Positions 29,852-38,062 of a stretch of DNA of 64,000 nt are shown here, piece by piece. The translations under genes were made by a program, and so were the position numbers. The stretch spans positions 57,855-121,854 of the forward strand of contig NZ_CP115451.1 in assembly GCF_027627435.1 (NCBI RefSeq). Direction: 5' to 3'. The stretch's first letter is position 1. The number at the start of each line of letters is the position of its first letter. The DNA is from Kitasatospora cathayae. GTDB lineage: Bacteria; Actinomycetota; Actinomycetes; Streptomycetales; Streptomycetaceae. The notes beneath the pieces were generated by a model. That model searched no databases. It had not been told where the DNA came from and saw only the letters and a program-made list of their open reading frames with translations.

Positions 29852-30133
29852 GAAGTCCCGGCAGCAGGCTCGCCACCGGGAACTCCCGTAACCCTAGGGC
29901 AAGTTGAAGATCACCTGTCGCAGACTCCCCGATCGCCCCACGGACCCGGCTTGGCTCGCTATTTTGACTGATCGGTCGCGGCGTGGCAGTCGGGAACAGC
30001 CAAGCAAAGATGGCCGGGGCGGTCCCGGTCTCATGCCCGCCCGGTCGGCCCCTTGCCCCGGGCCGCCCCGCCAGCCTTCGGCGGCAGGGCCTTGCTGGTG
30101 CTCTTGCGGGCCACTGAGCTGGCCTGCGGCAGG

Positions 30134-31210
30134 TCATGATGCCTTGCGTCGTGACCGTCCGGCGTGTTCGAGGGCGTGCTGGAGCTCGTCGCGGGTCATG
30201 GTGGAGCGGTGGGGGATGTCGAGGTCGGTGGCCCGTTTATAGAGCTCAGCCTTGGTGAGCTGGGACAGCTGCTGTTTGCCGGTGGCGCTGGCGCGTTTTG
30301 CTGCGGTCTTGCCTGGGGTGGCTTTGGCGGAGGTGCTCTTCTTGCCGCCGGTGGGCTTGGGGGAGCGGCTGGCGCGGGCGGCTGCAGTCCGGGAGGACGG
30401 TTTCTTCGCTTTCCCGGCGGGTTCGCCCTTGCGGGCGTCCTCGAGGCTGCGGCGAAGGACGTCCATGAGGTCGACGACGTTGGTGGCCTCGGGTGCGGGT
30501 CCGGCGGAGACGGCGATCTGGCGGCCGGCGAGCTTGTCCTCAACGAGTTTTCTGACTTGTTCCTCGTAGGTGTCGTGCCACTCGTCGGGCTTCCACTCGA
30601 TGGCGAGCATGCCGATGAGCTGCTCGGCGGTCTTGACCTCCTGCGGGGACAGTTTGACCTTCTCCGGCAGGTCGCCGACCTCACCGCGGGGGTCGCGGAT
30701 CTCGTCGGCGAAGTGCATGGTGTGCAGCTCCAGGAGCCCGCCTTCGGACCTCACCGCGGTCAGGTACTCCTTGCCGCGCATCGCGAACATCGCCAGCCCG
30801 GCCTTTCCCGCGTGCTCCAGGGCCTCGACCAGGAGCGCGTAGATCTTCGCGTACTCCCTGCCGCGGGGCCCGAGGTAGTAGGTGCGGTCGAAGAAGATCG
30901 GGTCGACGTCGGCGAGGTCGACGAAGCCGGCGATATCGATGGTGCGCGAGCGGCCGGGGGAGATCTGATCCAGCTCGTCCGGCTCGACGATGACGTACTC
31001 GCCCTCGGTGACCTCGTAGCCCTTCACGATGTCTGCGTACTCGACCTCCTTGCCGGTGCGCTCGTTGACGCGCTTGTTGCGGACCCGGTCGCAGGTGCCG
31101 CGCTGCAGCTGGTGGAAGTGGATGTCGTGGGACTGGGTCGCGGTGTACAGGGCGACCGGTACGGTGACCAGCCCGAAGGCGAGCACTCCGGTCCACATGG
31201 GTCGGGCCAT
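30134..31210 (-). CDS. ku: Ku protein (bacterial NHEJ DNA-end binding)
   Basis: The product has 358 residues from the ATG at 31210. It begins WTGVLAFGLVTVPVALYTAT and continues with QLQRGTCDRVRNKRVN, YVIVEPDELDQISPGRSRTI and IFFDRTYYLGPRG, all typical of bacterial Ku. The core domain ends near residue 260. A Lys/Ala/Ser-rich C-terminal extension follows, then a SAP-like segment (LTKAELYKRATDLDIPHRST). Extended Ku proteins of this kind are common in Streptomyces and bind DNA ends for non-homologous joining. No ligD lies in the window. A role in repair of linear replicon ends or breaks is plausible. Confidence 0.92.
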   Translation of the reverse strand: MARPMWTGVLAFGLVTVPVALYTATQSHDIHFHQLQRGTCDRVRNKRVNERTGKEVEYADIVKGYEVTEGEYVIVEPDELDQISPGRSRTIDIAGFVDLADVDPIFFDRTYYLGPRGREYAKIYALLVEALEHAGKAGLAMFAMRGKEYLTAVRSEGGLLELHTMHFADEIRDPRGEVGDLPEKVKLSPQEVKTAEQLIGMLAIEWKPDEWHDTYEEQVRKLVEDKLAGRQIAVSAGPAPEATNVVDLMDVLRRSLEDARKGEPAGKAKKPSSRTAAARASRSPKPTGGKKSTSAKATPGKTAAKRASATGKQQLSQLTKAELYKRATDLDIPHRSTMTRDELQHALEHAGRSRRKAS

Positions 31211-31426
31211 CGGGGGCTCCCTTCGCGGCGCTGTGCCCGTCGGCCTGTACAAGGGACGGGTCATGGCCAGCGTCACCGGGCGGCCCGCCATGCGCACGTG
31301 GTGTTGGGCCGACGGGCGCCGCCGCCCTGCTGGGCCCCGCTCGGAGGCGAGGCGACGGCGCCCTGCCAGACGCCTCACCAGTCGCAGCACGCCCAAACCC
31401 TGAGCCCCGGCGACGGACTGGGCGCA

Positions 31427-32452
31427 TCAGCCGGCTCGGCCGCCTTGGTGGCCGTGGTCCTCCAGTTGCCGGAGCCGGTCGGCGGCCTCTCGCGCGGTCT
31501 CACGCTCCTGGGCGGCCTGGCGGCGGGCTGCGTGGACGGCGTCCTCGGCGGCGCGCACCAGCTCGTCGGCCCGCGAGAGGGCGCCCCGGGCGCGGTCGTC
31601 GCGTTCCTGGGCTCGGGCGAGCACGTTGTGGGCCTGTTCGGCTTCGTCCTGTGCCCGCCGAAGGGCGGACCGGGCGCCGCGCAGCGCCTGATCGGCGTCG
31701 CCGACGCGCTCGGCGCTCTCCCGCTCGGACTGCTTCGCGGCGGCCGCTGCCTCCCGGGCCTGGACCAGCTCCTGATCCTGCCGGTGCTGCCGCCCATCCT
31801 CGATCTCCGCGGACCGCTCCCGCGGTGCCCGCGTGTGAGGTGACGTGGGCCGTCCCGCTGCCGGGCGTCTGCGGACCGCCGGCGAACCCGCGCCTGTACC
31901 GGCTTCGATGTCGACCCGGGCGTCGGGCTCGCGCGGCCGGGCGGGTGGTCCCGGCTCGCCCCCTGTGGCCCCCGGCCACGGCGGCGGCTCCAGCGTGGTG
32001 GTCAGCCGGCCACCGGCCAGCGCCAGGGCCGCGTCCGGGTCGGCGAGCGCGGCCGACAGCGTCCGGTCCAGATCCGCGATCGCGTCGGCGCCGAGCGGAT
32101 GGCCGGCCGTTGCGGCGTCCCGCTGTGCCTGCCCGGTCAGCGCCCGTACCACCTGGCGGCGCTGGCCGGCGAGCGCTCGCAGCTGCTCGCCGTCGAGGTG
32201 CTCCTGGGCGTCCCGTAGTGCCTGTCCAAGGTCCAGGAGCTGCCGCACCAGGTCGGGGTGCCGGTGGGAGAGGACGTTGGCGGCCCACGCGGCCAGGGTG
32301 GGGCGGCGCAGGGCGCGGATCCGTTTGGCGAGCTGCGGGTCGGTCTTCTTGAGCTGGTCGGCGTTCTCGTTGCGGGTCGCGGTGAAGTCGGGCGGAGCGA
32401 GGACGTAGAGGATGTCGGCGATTGCGTCGAAGTCGGGCGGCGTACTGGCCAC
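31427..32452 (-). CDS. Coiled-coil protein of unknown function (341 aa)
   Basis: This begins with GTG. The N-terminal 150 residues are helical with FTATRNENADQLKKTDPQLA and RALRRPTLAAWAANVLSHRH, a pattern shared by many Streptomyces proteins of unknown function. A Pro-rich linker follows (PPPWPGATGGEPGPPARP). The C-terminal 130 residues form a long Ala/Arg/Glu coiled coil (REAAAAAKQSERESAERVGD onwards). It is adjacent to ku but no functional link is established. A nucleoid or stress role is conceivable. Confidence 0.7.
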   Translation of the reverse strand: MASTPPDFDAIADILYVLAPPDFTATRNENADQLKKTDPQLAKRIRALRRPTLAAWAANVLSHRHPDLVRQLLDLGQALRDAQEHLDGEQLRALAGQRRQVVRALTGQAQRDAATAGHPLGADAIADLDRTLSAALADPDAALALAGGRLTTTLEPPPWPGATGGEPGPPARPREPDARVDIEAGTGAGSPAVRRRPAAGRPTSPHTRAPRERSAEIEDGRQHRQDQELVQAREAAAAAKQSERESAERVGDADQALRGARSALRRAQDEAEQAHNVLARAQERDDRARGALSRADELVRAAEDAVHAARRQAAQERETAREAADRLRQLEDHGHQGGRAG

Positions 32453-32602
32453 AACTGGAATCTACGGCGGGCCCGGCCTGCGGGCCCGCCGGAGTGCGGG
32501 GGCCATGTTCCACCGATCACGGGGGGCCAGAGAGGTTGTCGTCGGTGGTTCGTTGAAGCGGGTGTGGACGACGAGGCGGGCAATGGCCGGGCCAGGGCGC
32601 CG

Positions 32603-33076
32603 ATGGTGTGGGCGCTGGCGGTGCGCGAGGTGGCGCAGGGGCCACCGTTCGCGGAGCTGATTGTGGAGGTCGGGGCGGACCTGTATCCGGACCTGGTGGA
32701 TGCGGCGGTCGGCAGCGGCTTCACGCTAGCGGCGGGGGAGCCTGCGGACACGAGCGGAGTCGTCGAGGTCGGCGGCGGCCGTGTGAGGCGCCTGGTGCTG
32801 GTCGGCGGGCGCCAGATGTGGGAGCCGGACACACGCGTCGAGGCGTCGCCGGGCTGGCTGGCAGCAATCGAGGGCCGTGGTGATCATGGTGCCGCCGGAC
32901 ACCTGGCCGCCCGGTCTGATCGAGTTGGGTCCCGCGGAGCGTCTCGACGTGTTCACCCGGCGGCTCGAAGAGGAGCAGCGGGCGGGCCGCGTCCTGCACG
33001 GGACCGTATCGGTGCAGATAGGAAGGCTGCCGGAGTGAGGGCGGCTCTGCGAGCGACCGGAGTGGCTGACGTTTGA
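32603..33076 (+). CDS. Hypothetical protein, reading frame uncertain
   Basis: The first 90 residues from ATG 32603 look genuinely coding (VWALAVREVAQGPPFAELIV, then GADLYPDLVDAAVGSGFTLA and GRQMWEPDTRVEASPGWLAA). After about 32880 this frame becomes Arg/Gly-rich and the coding signal shifts to another frame (next entry). Either a short gene with its own stop has been frameshifted, or two genes overlap. No family is recognised. Confidence 0.4.
   Translation: MVWALAVREVAQGPPFAELIVEVGADLYPDLVDAAVGSGFTLAAGEPADTSGVVEVGGGRVRRLVLVGGRQMWEPDTRVEASPGWLAAIEGRGDHGAAGHLAARSDRVGSRGASRRVHPAARRGAAGGPRPARDRIGADRKAAGVRAALRATGVADV
32877..33038 (+). CDS. Small overlapping ORF (53 aa), possible continuation of the preceding gene
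   Basis: GTG at 32877; the product begins VVIMVPPDTWPPGLIELGPA and ends TVSVQIGRLPE, with amphipathic EERLDVFTRR-like content. It could be the true C-terminal part of the 32603 gene after a frameshift, or a separate small coupled gene. Confidence 0.4.
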   Translation: MVIMVPPDTWPPGLIELGPAERLDVFTRRLEEEQRAGRVLHGTVSVQIGRLPE

Positions 33077-33077
33077 T

Positions 33078-33097
33078 CACTCGAACAAACACTCGAA
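33078..33097 (+). promoter_or_regulatory. Direct repeat CACTCGAA-CAAA-CACTCGAA upstream of the ImuA-like operon
   Basis: Two copies of CACTCGAA (33078-33085 and 33090-33097) are separated by CAAA, in an AT-rich patch just before the GTG at 33108. The first contains TCGAAC, one half of an actinobacterial LexA box, but the inverted half GTTCGA is absent. AATAAT at 33096-33101 may serve as the -10. Confidence 0.4.
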
Positions 33098-33107
33098 TAA
33101 TGAGGTC

Positions 33108-33746
33108 GTGACCGAAGCCGCACCGTTTTCCCGTCCCGCGCACCGCGCACCGGTGCCCGGCGATGCCGAGCGGGCGCCGCGTGAGCTGATGACCCTGCCC
33201 GGCCTGCATCACGATGTCCGGCGCTGGCGGTTGGTGGAAATCCGCCTCGGTGGCCGGTGGCGGACCGCGCTGCTGACCGTGTGGCGACGTCCGCCCGGCA
33301 GCACCACCTGGGTCGTCCATGTCCGCTGGGGCCCTGACGGGCCGGGACCGGGCGAGGAGACCTGGGCCTGGCTGCTGTTCGACGAGAAGACGATCCGCCC
33401 GCTGCCCGAACCCACCGGCCCCACCCCCTTGAAGGACGCAGTCGTGGTGCCGCGGGAGATGACCGGCACGCCCGCCGTGGACGACTCCGGACGCTGCTGG
33501 CGCCTGGCCTGGATCCGCACCGACAGCCGGTGGTGCTCCGGCGTGGTCACCGAGCAGCGCCGCCCGGCGCCCAACCTCCCGTGGATCGCTTGCGTGCGCT
33601 GGGGTGAGGACCGCCAGGTCGCCTGGCTGGTTGCCGACCCGGCCACGGTGCGCCCGGTCGCCACCGATGGACCGGCGGCAGCCGCCGCAGTGTCCGGCCT
33701 GCCCGAGGCAGCGGCACAGGCCTTTGCCCCCGAGGAGAAGCGGTGA
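33108..33746 (+). CDS. Protein with two tandem repeats of an unnamed domain, coupled to an ImuA-like gene
   Basis: The product has 212 residues with a GTG start. Two halves are alike: RWRLVEIRLGGRWRTALLTV then VVHVRWG and WAWLLFDEKTIRPL (about 40-100), and CWRLAWIRTDSRWCSGVVTE then ACVRWG and VAWLVADPATVRPV (about 128-190). Each looks like a small all-beta unit. Its TGA overlaps the GTG of the next gene, so the two proteins are translated together. The function is unknown. Since ImuA-type proteins belong to mutagenic repair, a DNA-related role is possible. Confidence 0.65.
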   Translation: MTEAAPFSRPAHRAPVPGDAERAPRELMTLPGLHHDVRRWRLVEIRLGGRWRTALLTVWRRPPGSTTWVVHVRWGPDGPGPGEETWAWLLFDEKTIRPLPEPTGPTPLKDAVVVPREMTGTPAVDDSGRCWRLAWIRTDSRWCSGVVTEQRRPAPNLPWIACVRWGEDRQVAWLVADPATVRPVATDGPAAAAAVSGLPEAAAQAFAPEEKR

Positions 33747-34486
33747 GCGCCCGGATCGCCGCCGTCCCGGACCTGTCGGCAACACCCGGCGAGCGGCTGG
33801 CGGCCATGCTGGAGGAGACCAGCCCGCAGGCCCGCCGCGCCCGCATCGAGGCCTCGACCCGGCCGGTCCTGCCCGCCCTGGAGCCGCTCCTGCCGCACGG
33901 CCGCCTGCCCAAGGGCGTGGTCGTCGAGGTCCTGGACCACGCCCTGCTGCTCGCGACGGCGGCGGGACCGGCCGCCGCATCGGACACGCTTTGGACCGCG
34001 ATCATCGGCTGGCCCGATGCCGGCCTCGCCGCCGCCCGGGCCTATGGCCTGCCCTGGGAGCGCACCCTGCTGGCCGACGCGCCCGGCGACCACTGGGCCG
34101 AGACGGCCTCGGTCCTCGCCGATGCCTGCGAGACGATCATCCTGCGTCCTACGAGCCGGCCCGTGCCGCGTCAGCTCGCCCGCCTCGAGCAGCGCCTGCG
34201 AACCACGGGCGCCACCCTGCTGGCCCTCGACCCGTGGCCGGGTACCGCCGAACTGCGCCTGACCGCCGGGAACGCGGTGTGGTCCGGCCTCGGCGACGGC
34301 TGGGGGCAGCTTACCGGCCGCCAGGTCGACGTCCGCTGCGTCGGCCGGGGCCGCGCCGCCCGGCCCCGCGAGGTGCGTCTTCTCCTGCCGGACGAGCACG
34401 GCGGCGTGAGCGCAGCGGCACCCGCGCTGGTGGAACGGCTGCCCGGAGCGGGCGACGCCGTCGCGTCGGTCGCCGCTCTGGCGTAG
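33743..34486 (+). CDS. RecA-like/ImuA-type protein lacking a P-loop
   Basis: The product has 247 residues. The region LLPHGRLPKGVVVEVLDHAL occupies the place of the RecA Walker A but lacks GxxxxGKT. GWPDAGLAAARAYGLPWERT, DACETIILRPTSRPVPRQLA and LRTTGATLLALDPWP follow the RecA-like ImuA/ImuA' pattern. ImuA proteins normally work with ImuB and DnaE2 in error-prone synthesis, but neither is present here. It may substitute on the plasmid or cooperate with chromosomal partners. Assignment is from overall pattern only. Confidence 0.55.
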   Translation: MSARIAAVPDLSATPGERLAAMLEETSPQARRARIEASTRPVLPALEPLLPHGRLPKGVVVEVLDHALLLATAAGPAAASDTLWTAIIGWPDAGLAAARAYGLPWERTLLADAPGDHWAETASVLADACETIILRPTSRPVPRQLARLEQRLRTTGATLLALDPWPGTAELRLTAGNAVWSGLGDGWGQLTGRQVDVRCVGRGRAARPREVRLLLPDEHGGVSAAAPALVERLPGAGDAVASVAALA

Positions 34487-34549
34487 CCGCAGGCGCCCGG
34501 CCCGCCGCGACCACTCGGTGCGCCCCGGGCGGAGCCAGCCGATGGCGTG

Positions 34550-35383
34550 TCAGGTGAAGTCGTGGAGCCGGGAGCCGTCGACGAGCGCCAGGTCGAAGAC
34601 ACCCACCACGCCGAGATGGTCGGCGTAGTCGTGCTCGACCGTGCGGTAGTCCACGATCGCCGGGGTGAGCGCCGGGGTGGCGTGGAACTGGTCGACTCGA
34701 AGCCCGCCGTGTTTGCCGGTCGCCCGGCGCAGCGCGGGGTCGTTGTGTTGGTCGGCGAGGTGGGCGGCGACGTCGGTGAGGTCGGCGTCGCGCAGTGTCT
34801 GGCCGACGATGCGGTTGCTGACCCACGGGTCGCCGGGGTGCTCGCGCCGCTGGCAGCGGGAGGCCCGGTTGTAGGGCTTCACCCGGGTCCAGTCGATCTC
34901 CGGGTCGGTGGCGGTGGGGTGGTTGATGTCGCCGCCGATGAGGCCGATCCCGCCGTGGCGGTAGACCCGGGCGGAGAGGATCTGCGCCTCGACGGCGGCC
35001 TGCTGCGCGGAGTAGGGGATCAGGTGGGCGCTGACGGCGACGAGCGGGGCGGGCAGGCCGGCGGCGATGCCCCAGGGGGCGATCCGGGCGGCGGCGTAGC
35101 CGTGGTGCAGTTCGGAGGTGTACCGGGTCTCGATGTCCTCGACCTGGAGGTGGGCGGGGTCCCAGGCGACGGCGACCGGCCGGTTGCGTGACGGCGCGAC
35201 GTACAGCTCCATGCCGAGCGCCTCGCCGGCGGCCTTCGCCTGCTCCGGGTCGGTGAGCCAGTCGACCTCCTGGAGCAGCAGCAGCTGCGGGCCGACCTCG
35301 CGCACCACCTCGACCAGGCCCGTCCACCGGCCGTCGCCCGCACCGTACTGGACGTTCTGGCTCATGACCGTCAGCACCGACAT
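34550..35383 (-). CDS. Endonuclease/exonuclease/phosphatase family protein
   Basis: This encodes 277 residues. The EEP motifs are in order: VMSQNVQYGAG (N), LLLLQEVDW (catalytic Glu), VAVSAHLIPYS, GLIGGDINH (D-x-N), GLRVDQFHATPAL and YADHLGVVGVF (terminal D-H). All metal-binding residues are present. No signal peptide is evident, so it is cytoplasmic; it could act on DNA, inositol phosphates or other phosphodiesters. It is convergent with the ImuA-like gene. The actinomycete versions are generally annotated only as EEP family. Confidence 0.83.
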   Translation of the reverse strand: MSVLTVMSQNVQYGAGDGRWTGLVEVVREVGPQLLLLQEVDWLTDPEQAKAAGEALGMELYVAPSRNRPVAVAWDPAHLQVEDIETRYTSELHHGYAAARIAPWGIAAGLPAPLVAVSAHLIPYSAQQAAVEAQILSARVYRHGGIGLIGGDINHPTATDPEIDWTRVKPYNRASRCQRREHPGDPWVSNRIVGQTLRDADLTDVAAHLADQHNDPALRRATGKHGGLRVDQFHATPALTPAIVDYRTVEHDYADHLGVVGVFDLALVDGSRLHDFT

Positions 35384-35628
35384 GCTGCCCCCTCCTTGCC
35401 GCAGACGGTCCGCGGCGCAGGGCGCACGCTAGCCGGGCACCGGGCCGGACGCGCCGGTTTCACTGAAGTCCCATCAGCCCCTTTGGTGTCACTCGGTAGG
35501 CGGATTGACACTCTCCGAAACTTTCTGCCCGCCTTGGCTAAACGTTCTCGTCCGGAACCGGAAAGCTGTCACATGCCGGCACGCCGCCCCCACGGCCCGA
35601 CAGTTTCCGAGTACGAAAGGCGCTGAAC

Positions 35629-35769
35629 GTGAACATCGTCCCCCGCACCCTGGCCTCCTGCCTCAGGCAAGCCCCGGCCGCTTTGCCCGGCCGGGCCGAG
35701 CCGGCCACCGAGCGCCCGCAGGCGTTCTCGCGGCGCAGCGGCGTGCCGGATCCGGCGGTCGCCGCGTGA
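35629..35769 (+). CDS. 46-aa Arg/Ala-rich peptide coupled to a sigma factor gene
   Basis: A GTG at 35629 is preceded by GAAAGG. The peptide starts VNIVPRTLASCLRQAPAAL and ends SGVPDPAVAA. Its TGA overlaps the GTG of the ECF sigma gene, suggesting a translated leader or small regulatory protein controlling sigma synthesis. There is no membrane segment. Confidence 0.45.
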   Translation: MNIVPRTLASCLRQAPAALPGRAEPATERPQAFSRRSGVPDPAVAA

Positions 35770-36326
35770 ACCACGACGACCAGGGCGAGGACGGCCACGA
35801 CCTGCAGCTGCCGATAGAGTTCGAGGCCTTCTTCGAGCTCTACCACCAGCGCTACCTGGACTACGCCCGCGCCCAGCTCTCGCTGTGCGAGCCCGAGCAG
35901 ATCCAGGACCTGGTCGAGGAGGTCCTCGCCCACCTCGGCGCCGACTGGGAACGCGTACTCCAGCGGCCCAACCCCACCAACTACGCCTGGGGGGCGCTGC
36001 GCTTCGCGGTCGAGCACGAGCGCCGCCAGCGAGGCGAGGTGCTGCGACTGGTCGAGAAGGCCGTCTTCATGGCCGCTGCCAGCCGCGCCACCCGGCCCGT
36101 CTTCGAAGCCTTAGAGGACGGGCTCGGGGTCTACGACGCGATCAGCCGCCTGCCCGAGCGCCAGTACGACGCTCTCCTGCTCAAGCAGTTCCTCGGCTAC
36201 ACCACGGCCCAGACCGCTGACGTGATGGGCATCAGCCCGCCAACGGTCCGCGCGCTCATCCACCAGGCCCGCACCAGGCTCCGCAAGCACACCCTGCTCG
36301 CCGCCTCCGAATCCGACGAGGAGTGA
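35766..36326 (+). CDS. ECF-type RNA polymerase sigma factor
   Basis: The product has 186 residues. A sigma region 2-like helical part (FEAFFELYHQRYLDYARAQL, IQDLVEEVLAHLGADWERVL) is followed by region 4: AISRLPERQYDALLLKQFLG then TADVMGISPPTVRALIHQAR, a good helix-turn-helix. The length and layout fit an ECF sigma factor of small, plasmid-associated type. The genes at both ends overlap it by four bases, so it belongs to a three-gene operon. No conventional anti-sigma factor is adjacent. Confidence 0.8.
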   Translation: MNHDDQGEDGHDLQLPIEFEAFFELYHQRYLDYARAQLSLCEPEQIQDLVEEVLAHLGADWERVLQRPNPTNYAWGALRFAVEHERRQRGEVLRLVEKAVFMAAASRATRPVFEALEDGLGVYDAISRLPERQYDALLLKQFLGYTTAQTADVMGISPPTVRALIHQARTRLRKHTLLAASESDEE

Positions 36327-37078
36327 GACCGGTGACCACCGAACTCGACCATCTGGCGGCCGCCGCCGCCCCCTTCGCCCGCTTCACCGGCTACGACCCG
36401 GCCGCCGGGCGCCGCCGGGTCGCCGCCCGGATCGCCGCGCTCAAGCAGGCCGACCGAGCGGAAGCCGACACCGACGCCGCCGGCGCGGCGCAGCCGGAGC
36501 ACGCCGTCGACGCGGACGGACTGACCTTCCAGCAGCACGCCGAGCGCGACCTGCGCACCCTCACCACCTGCGTCATCAACGAGAGCGGCGCCCCCGAGCT
36601 GCTCCAGCGCCTCGTGAACTCCCGCGACATCGACCCGCAGGGCGGTTTGGTCTTCGCCGCGCTGCTGTACCTCAGCGGGCACCCGCGCGACGGCCAGTTC
36701 TGGTTCCAGTTCGCGGCCGGCTCCGGGGACAGCACCGCCGCCTACTGCCTGTACCTCCACCACGCCGCGCTCGGCGAGCTGCGCGACGCCGAGCACTGGT
36801 ACCACCAGACCGCGGCCCTCATGGACCGGCCCCTCCCGGACATCCCCCACAACGAGCTGCCCCCGCCGCCCAGCCTGCCCCCGGTCGACGCCTACCTCTT
36901 CAACACCCCCTGGCACAGCCAGCACCTGCCGGCCGACACCGAAGCGCTCCACCGGCCGGGCCCGGCCCTGCGCCACACCGTCGACCACCTGCGCACCGTC
37001 AGCGAGGAGCATCTCGGCCCTTTCGTCCTGCCGACGGAGACCCTCGCCGAGCAGCTGCACGACCTGGTCTGCCCGTAG
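36323..37078 (+). CDS. Helical-repeat protein downstream of the ECF sigma factor
   Basis: The product has 251 residues; the GTG overlaps the sigma stop, and GTG 36332 is an alternative. A central SEL1/TPR-like stretch (GGLVFAALLYLSGHPRDGQF, WFQFAAGSGDSTAAYCLYLH, ALGELRDAEHWYHQTAALMD) resembles the tetratricopeptide-like domain seen with Streptomyces sigma genes. A Pro-rich segment follows (NELPPPPSLPP), then a final helical part. It likely binds protein partners, possibly as a regulator of the sigma factor. No membrane span is seen. Confidence 0.65.
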   Translation: MRPVTTELDHLAAAAAPFARFTGYDPAAGRRRVAARIAALKQADRAEADTDAAGAAQPEHAVDADGLTFQQHAERDLRTLTTCVINESGAPELLQRLVNSRDIDPQGGLVFAALLYLSGHPRDGQFWFQFAAGSGDSTAAYCLYLHHAALGELRDAEHWYHQTAALMDRPLPDIPHNELPPPPSLPPVDAYLFNTPWHSQHLPADTEALHRPGPALRHTVDHLRTVSEEHLGPFVLPTETLAEQLHDLVCP

Positions 37079-37141
37079 CCGGCTGCCCTGGCGCTCCCGG
37101 GCGCCGGGCCGCCGTCCATCACCCCTGTTGGGAGCACCGCG

Positions 37142-37306
37142 TTGTCCACCGTCCTCCAGCACACCGCCCTCATCACTGCGGCCAGCGCCGTCTGGTACGC
37201 CGTGGCCGTGACCGTCGCCGCGGTGACCGCCGTCGTCGCCCGCAGCGACGCCCGGCGCCGTGACGCCCGGGAGGTTCTCAAGGTCCTGGTCCGCCGGTCC
37301 CGCTGA
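37142..37306 (+). CDS. Small single-span membrane protein (54 aa)
   Basis: TTG start at 37142 with GGGAGC upstream. One membrane helix (ALITAASAVWYAVAVTVAAV) is followed by a basic cytoplasmic tail (ARSDARRRDAREVLKVLVRR). The orientation fits the positive-inside rule. The coding pattern is clear over the whole short frame. The function is unknown. Confidence 0.5.
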   Translation: MSTVLQHTALITAASAVWYAVAVTVAAVTAVVARSDARRRDAREVLKVLVRRSR

Positions 37307-37408
37307 CCGGCCCCGTCTCCGGCCCCGGCCACCCCGTGCGGTGGCCGGGGCCGGGTGCTGCCCGCCTGCTCCTGGCGCCGGATGGTGAGCGTCCGTCACG
37401 ATGGCGGC

Positions 37409-37897
37409 ATGACGCTACTGCTGGACGTCCTCCTGGACCGGCGCAACGAGGCGGAGGCCGGCCCGTCCGGCTGGCAGCCGGCCTGGGACCGCGCCCTCGA
37501 CCTGCTCGCCCCGCACCTGCGGGGCTGGACCATGACGGTCGACGGGCCGATCCTCGCCGACGGCGCTGCCGCGCTCGCCCTCGCCCTGTACCTGCTCTCG
37601 ACCGGGCAGGGCCCGGCCGCCGTCACCCGGGGCCAGGTCGAGGACTTGCTCGACCGTCGCGGCGGCACCGACTACGACATTGCCCCGCGGTGGGAGGAGA
37701 TGCTCCGTACCGCCGGACACGACCCGGAGGACCAGGCCGACCCGGTGTCGACGTGCTGGCGGCAGCTGCGTGTCGACAACTCGCCGCCCGAGGACGCCAG
37801 CGAGGAGCACGACTTGGACAGCTTCCGCCGGTGGGGCCCCGGCTACATCGAGGGCCTGCGGCACGCCTTGGCCCCGCGGTTCGAGATCCGGTTCTGA
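37409..37897 (+). CDS. Hypothetical soluble protein (162 aa)
   Basis: ATG 37409 is chosen; an upstream in-frame extension has little coding character. The product starts MTLLLDVLLDRRNEAEAGP and contains WDRALDLLAPHLRGWTMTVD, AAALALALYLLSTGQGPAAV and a C-terminal RRWGPGYIEGLRHALAPRFE. It is helical with an acidic C-terminal half. No family is recognised; the neighbours are unrelated. Confidence 0.6.
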   Translation: MTLLLDVLLDRRNEAEAGPSGWQPAWDRALDLLAPHLRGWTMTVDGPILADGAAALALALYLLSTGQGPAAVTRGQVEDLLDRRGGTDYDIAPRWEEMLRTAGHDPEDQADPVSTCWRQLRVDNSPPEDASEEHDLDSFRRWGPGYIEGLRHALAPRFEIRF

Positions 37898-38062
37898 CAC
37901 CAGGTCCCGCGCTCCGGCCGGCTAAATCTGCGAGGAGATCCAGACCCTGGCCCTGGGGGCGACGGCAGCCGGTGCGACACCGGGGATGCGCCATTCCCGT
38001 CCCGCGGGGGACGCCAGCCGTGGTATCCCAGAGCCATCGGAATCGAGGCAGGAAGGCCCCGC

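Noticed and set aside
33078..33107. LexA (SOS) box upstream of the ImuA-like operon
   Set aside because: Only one half-site TCGAAC is present and the inverted half is missing. It is recorded only as a direct repeat.
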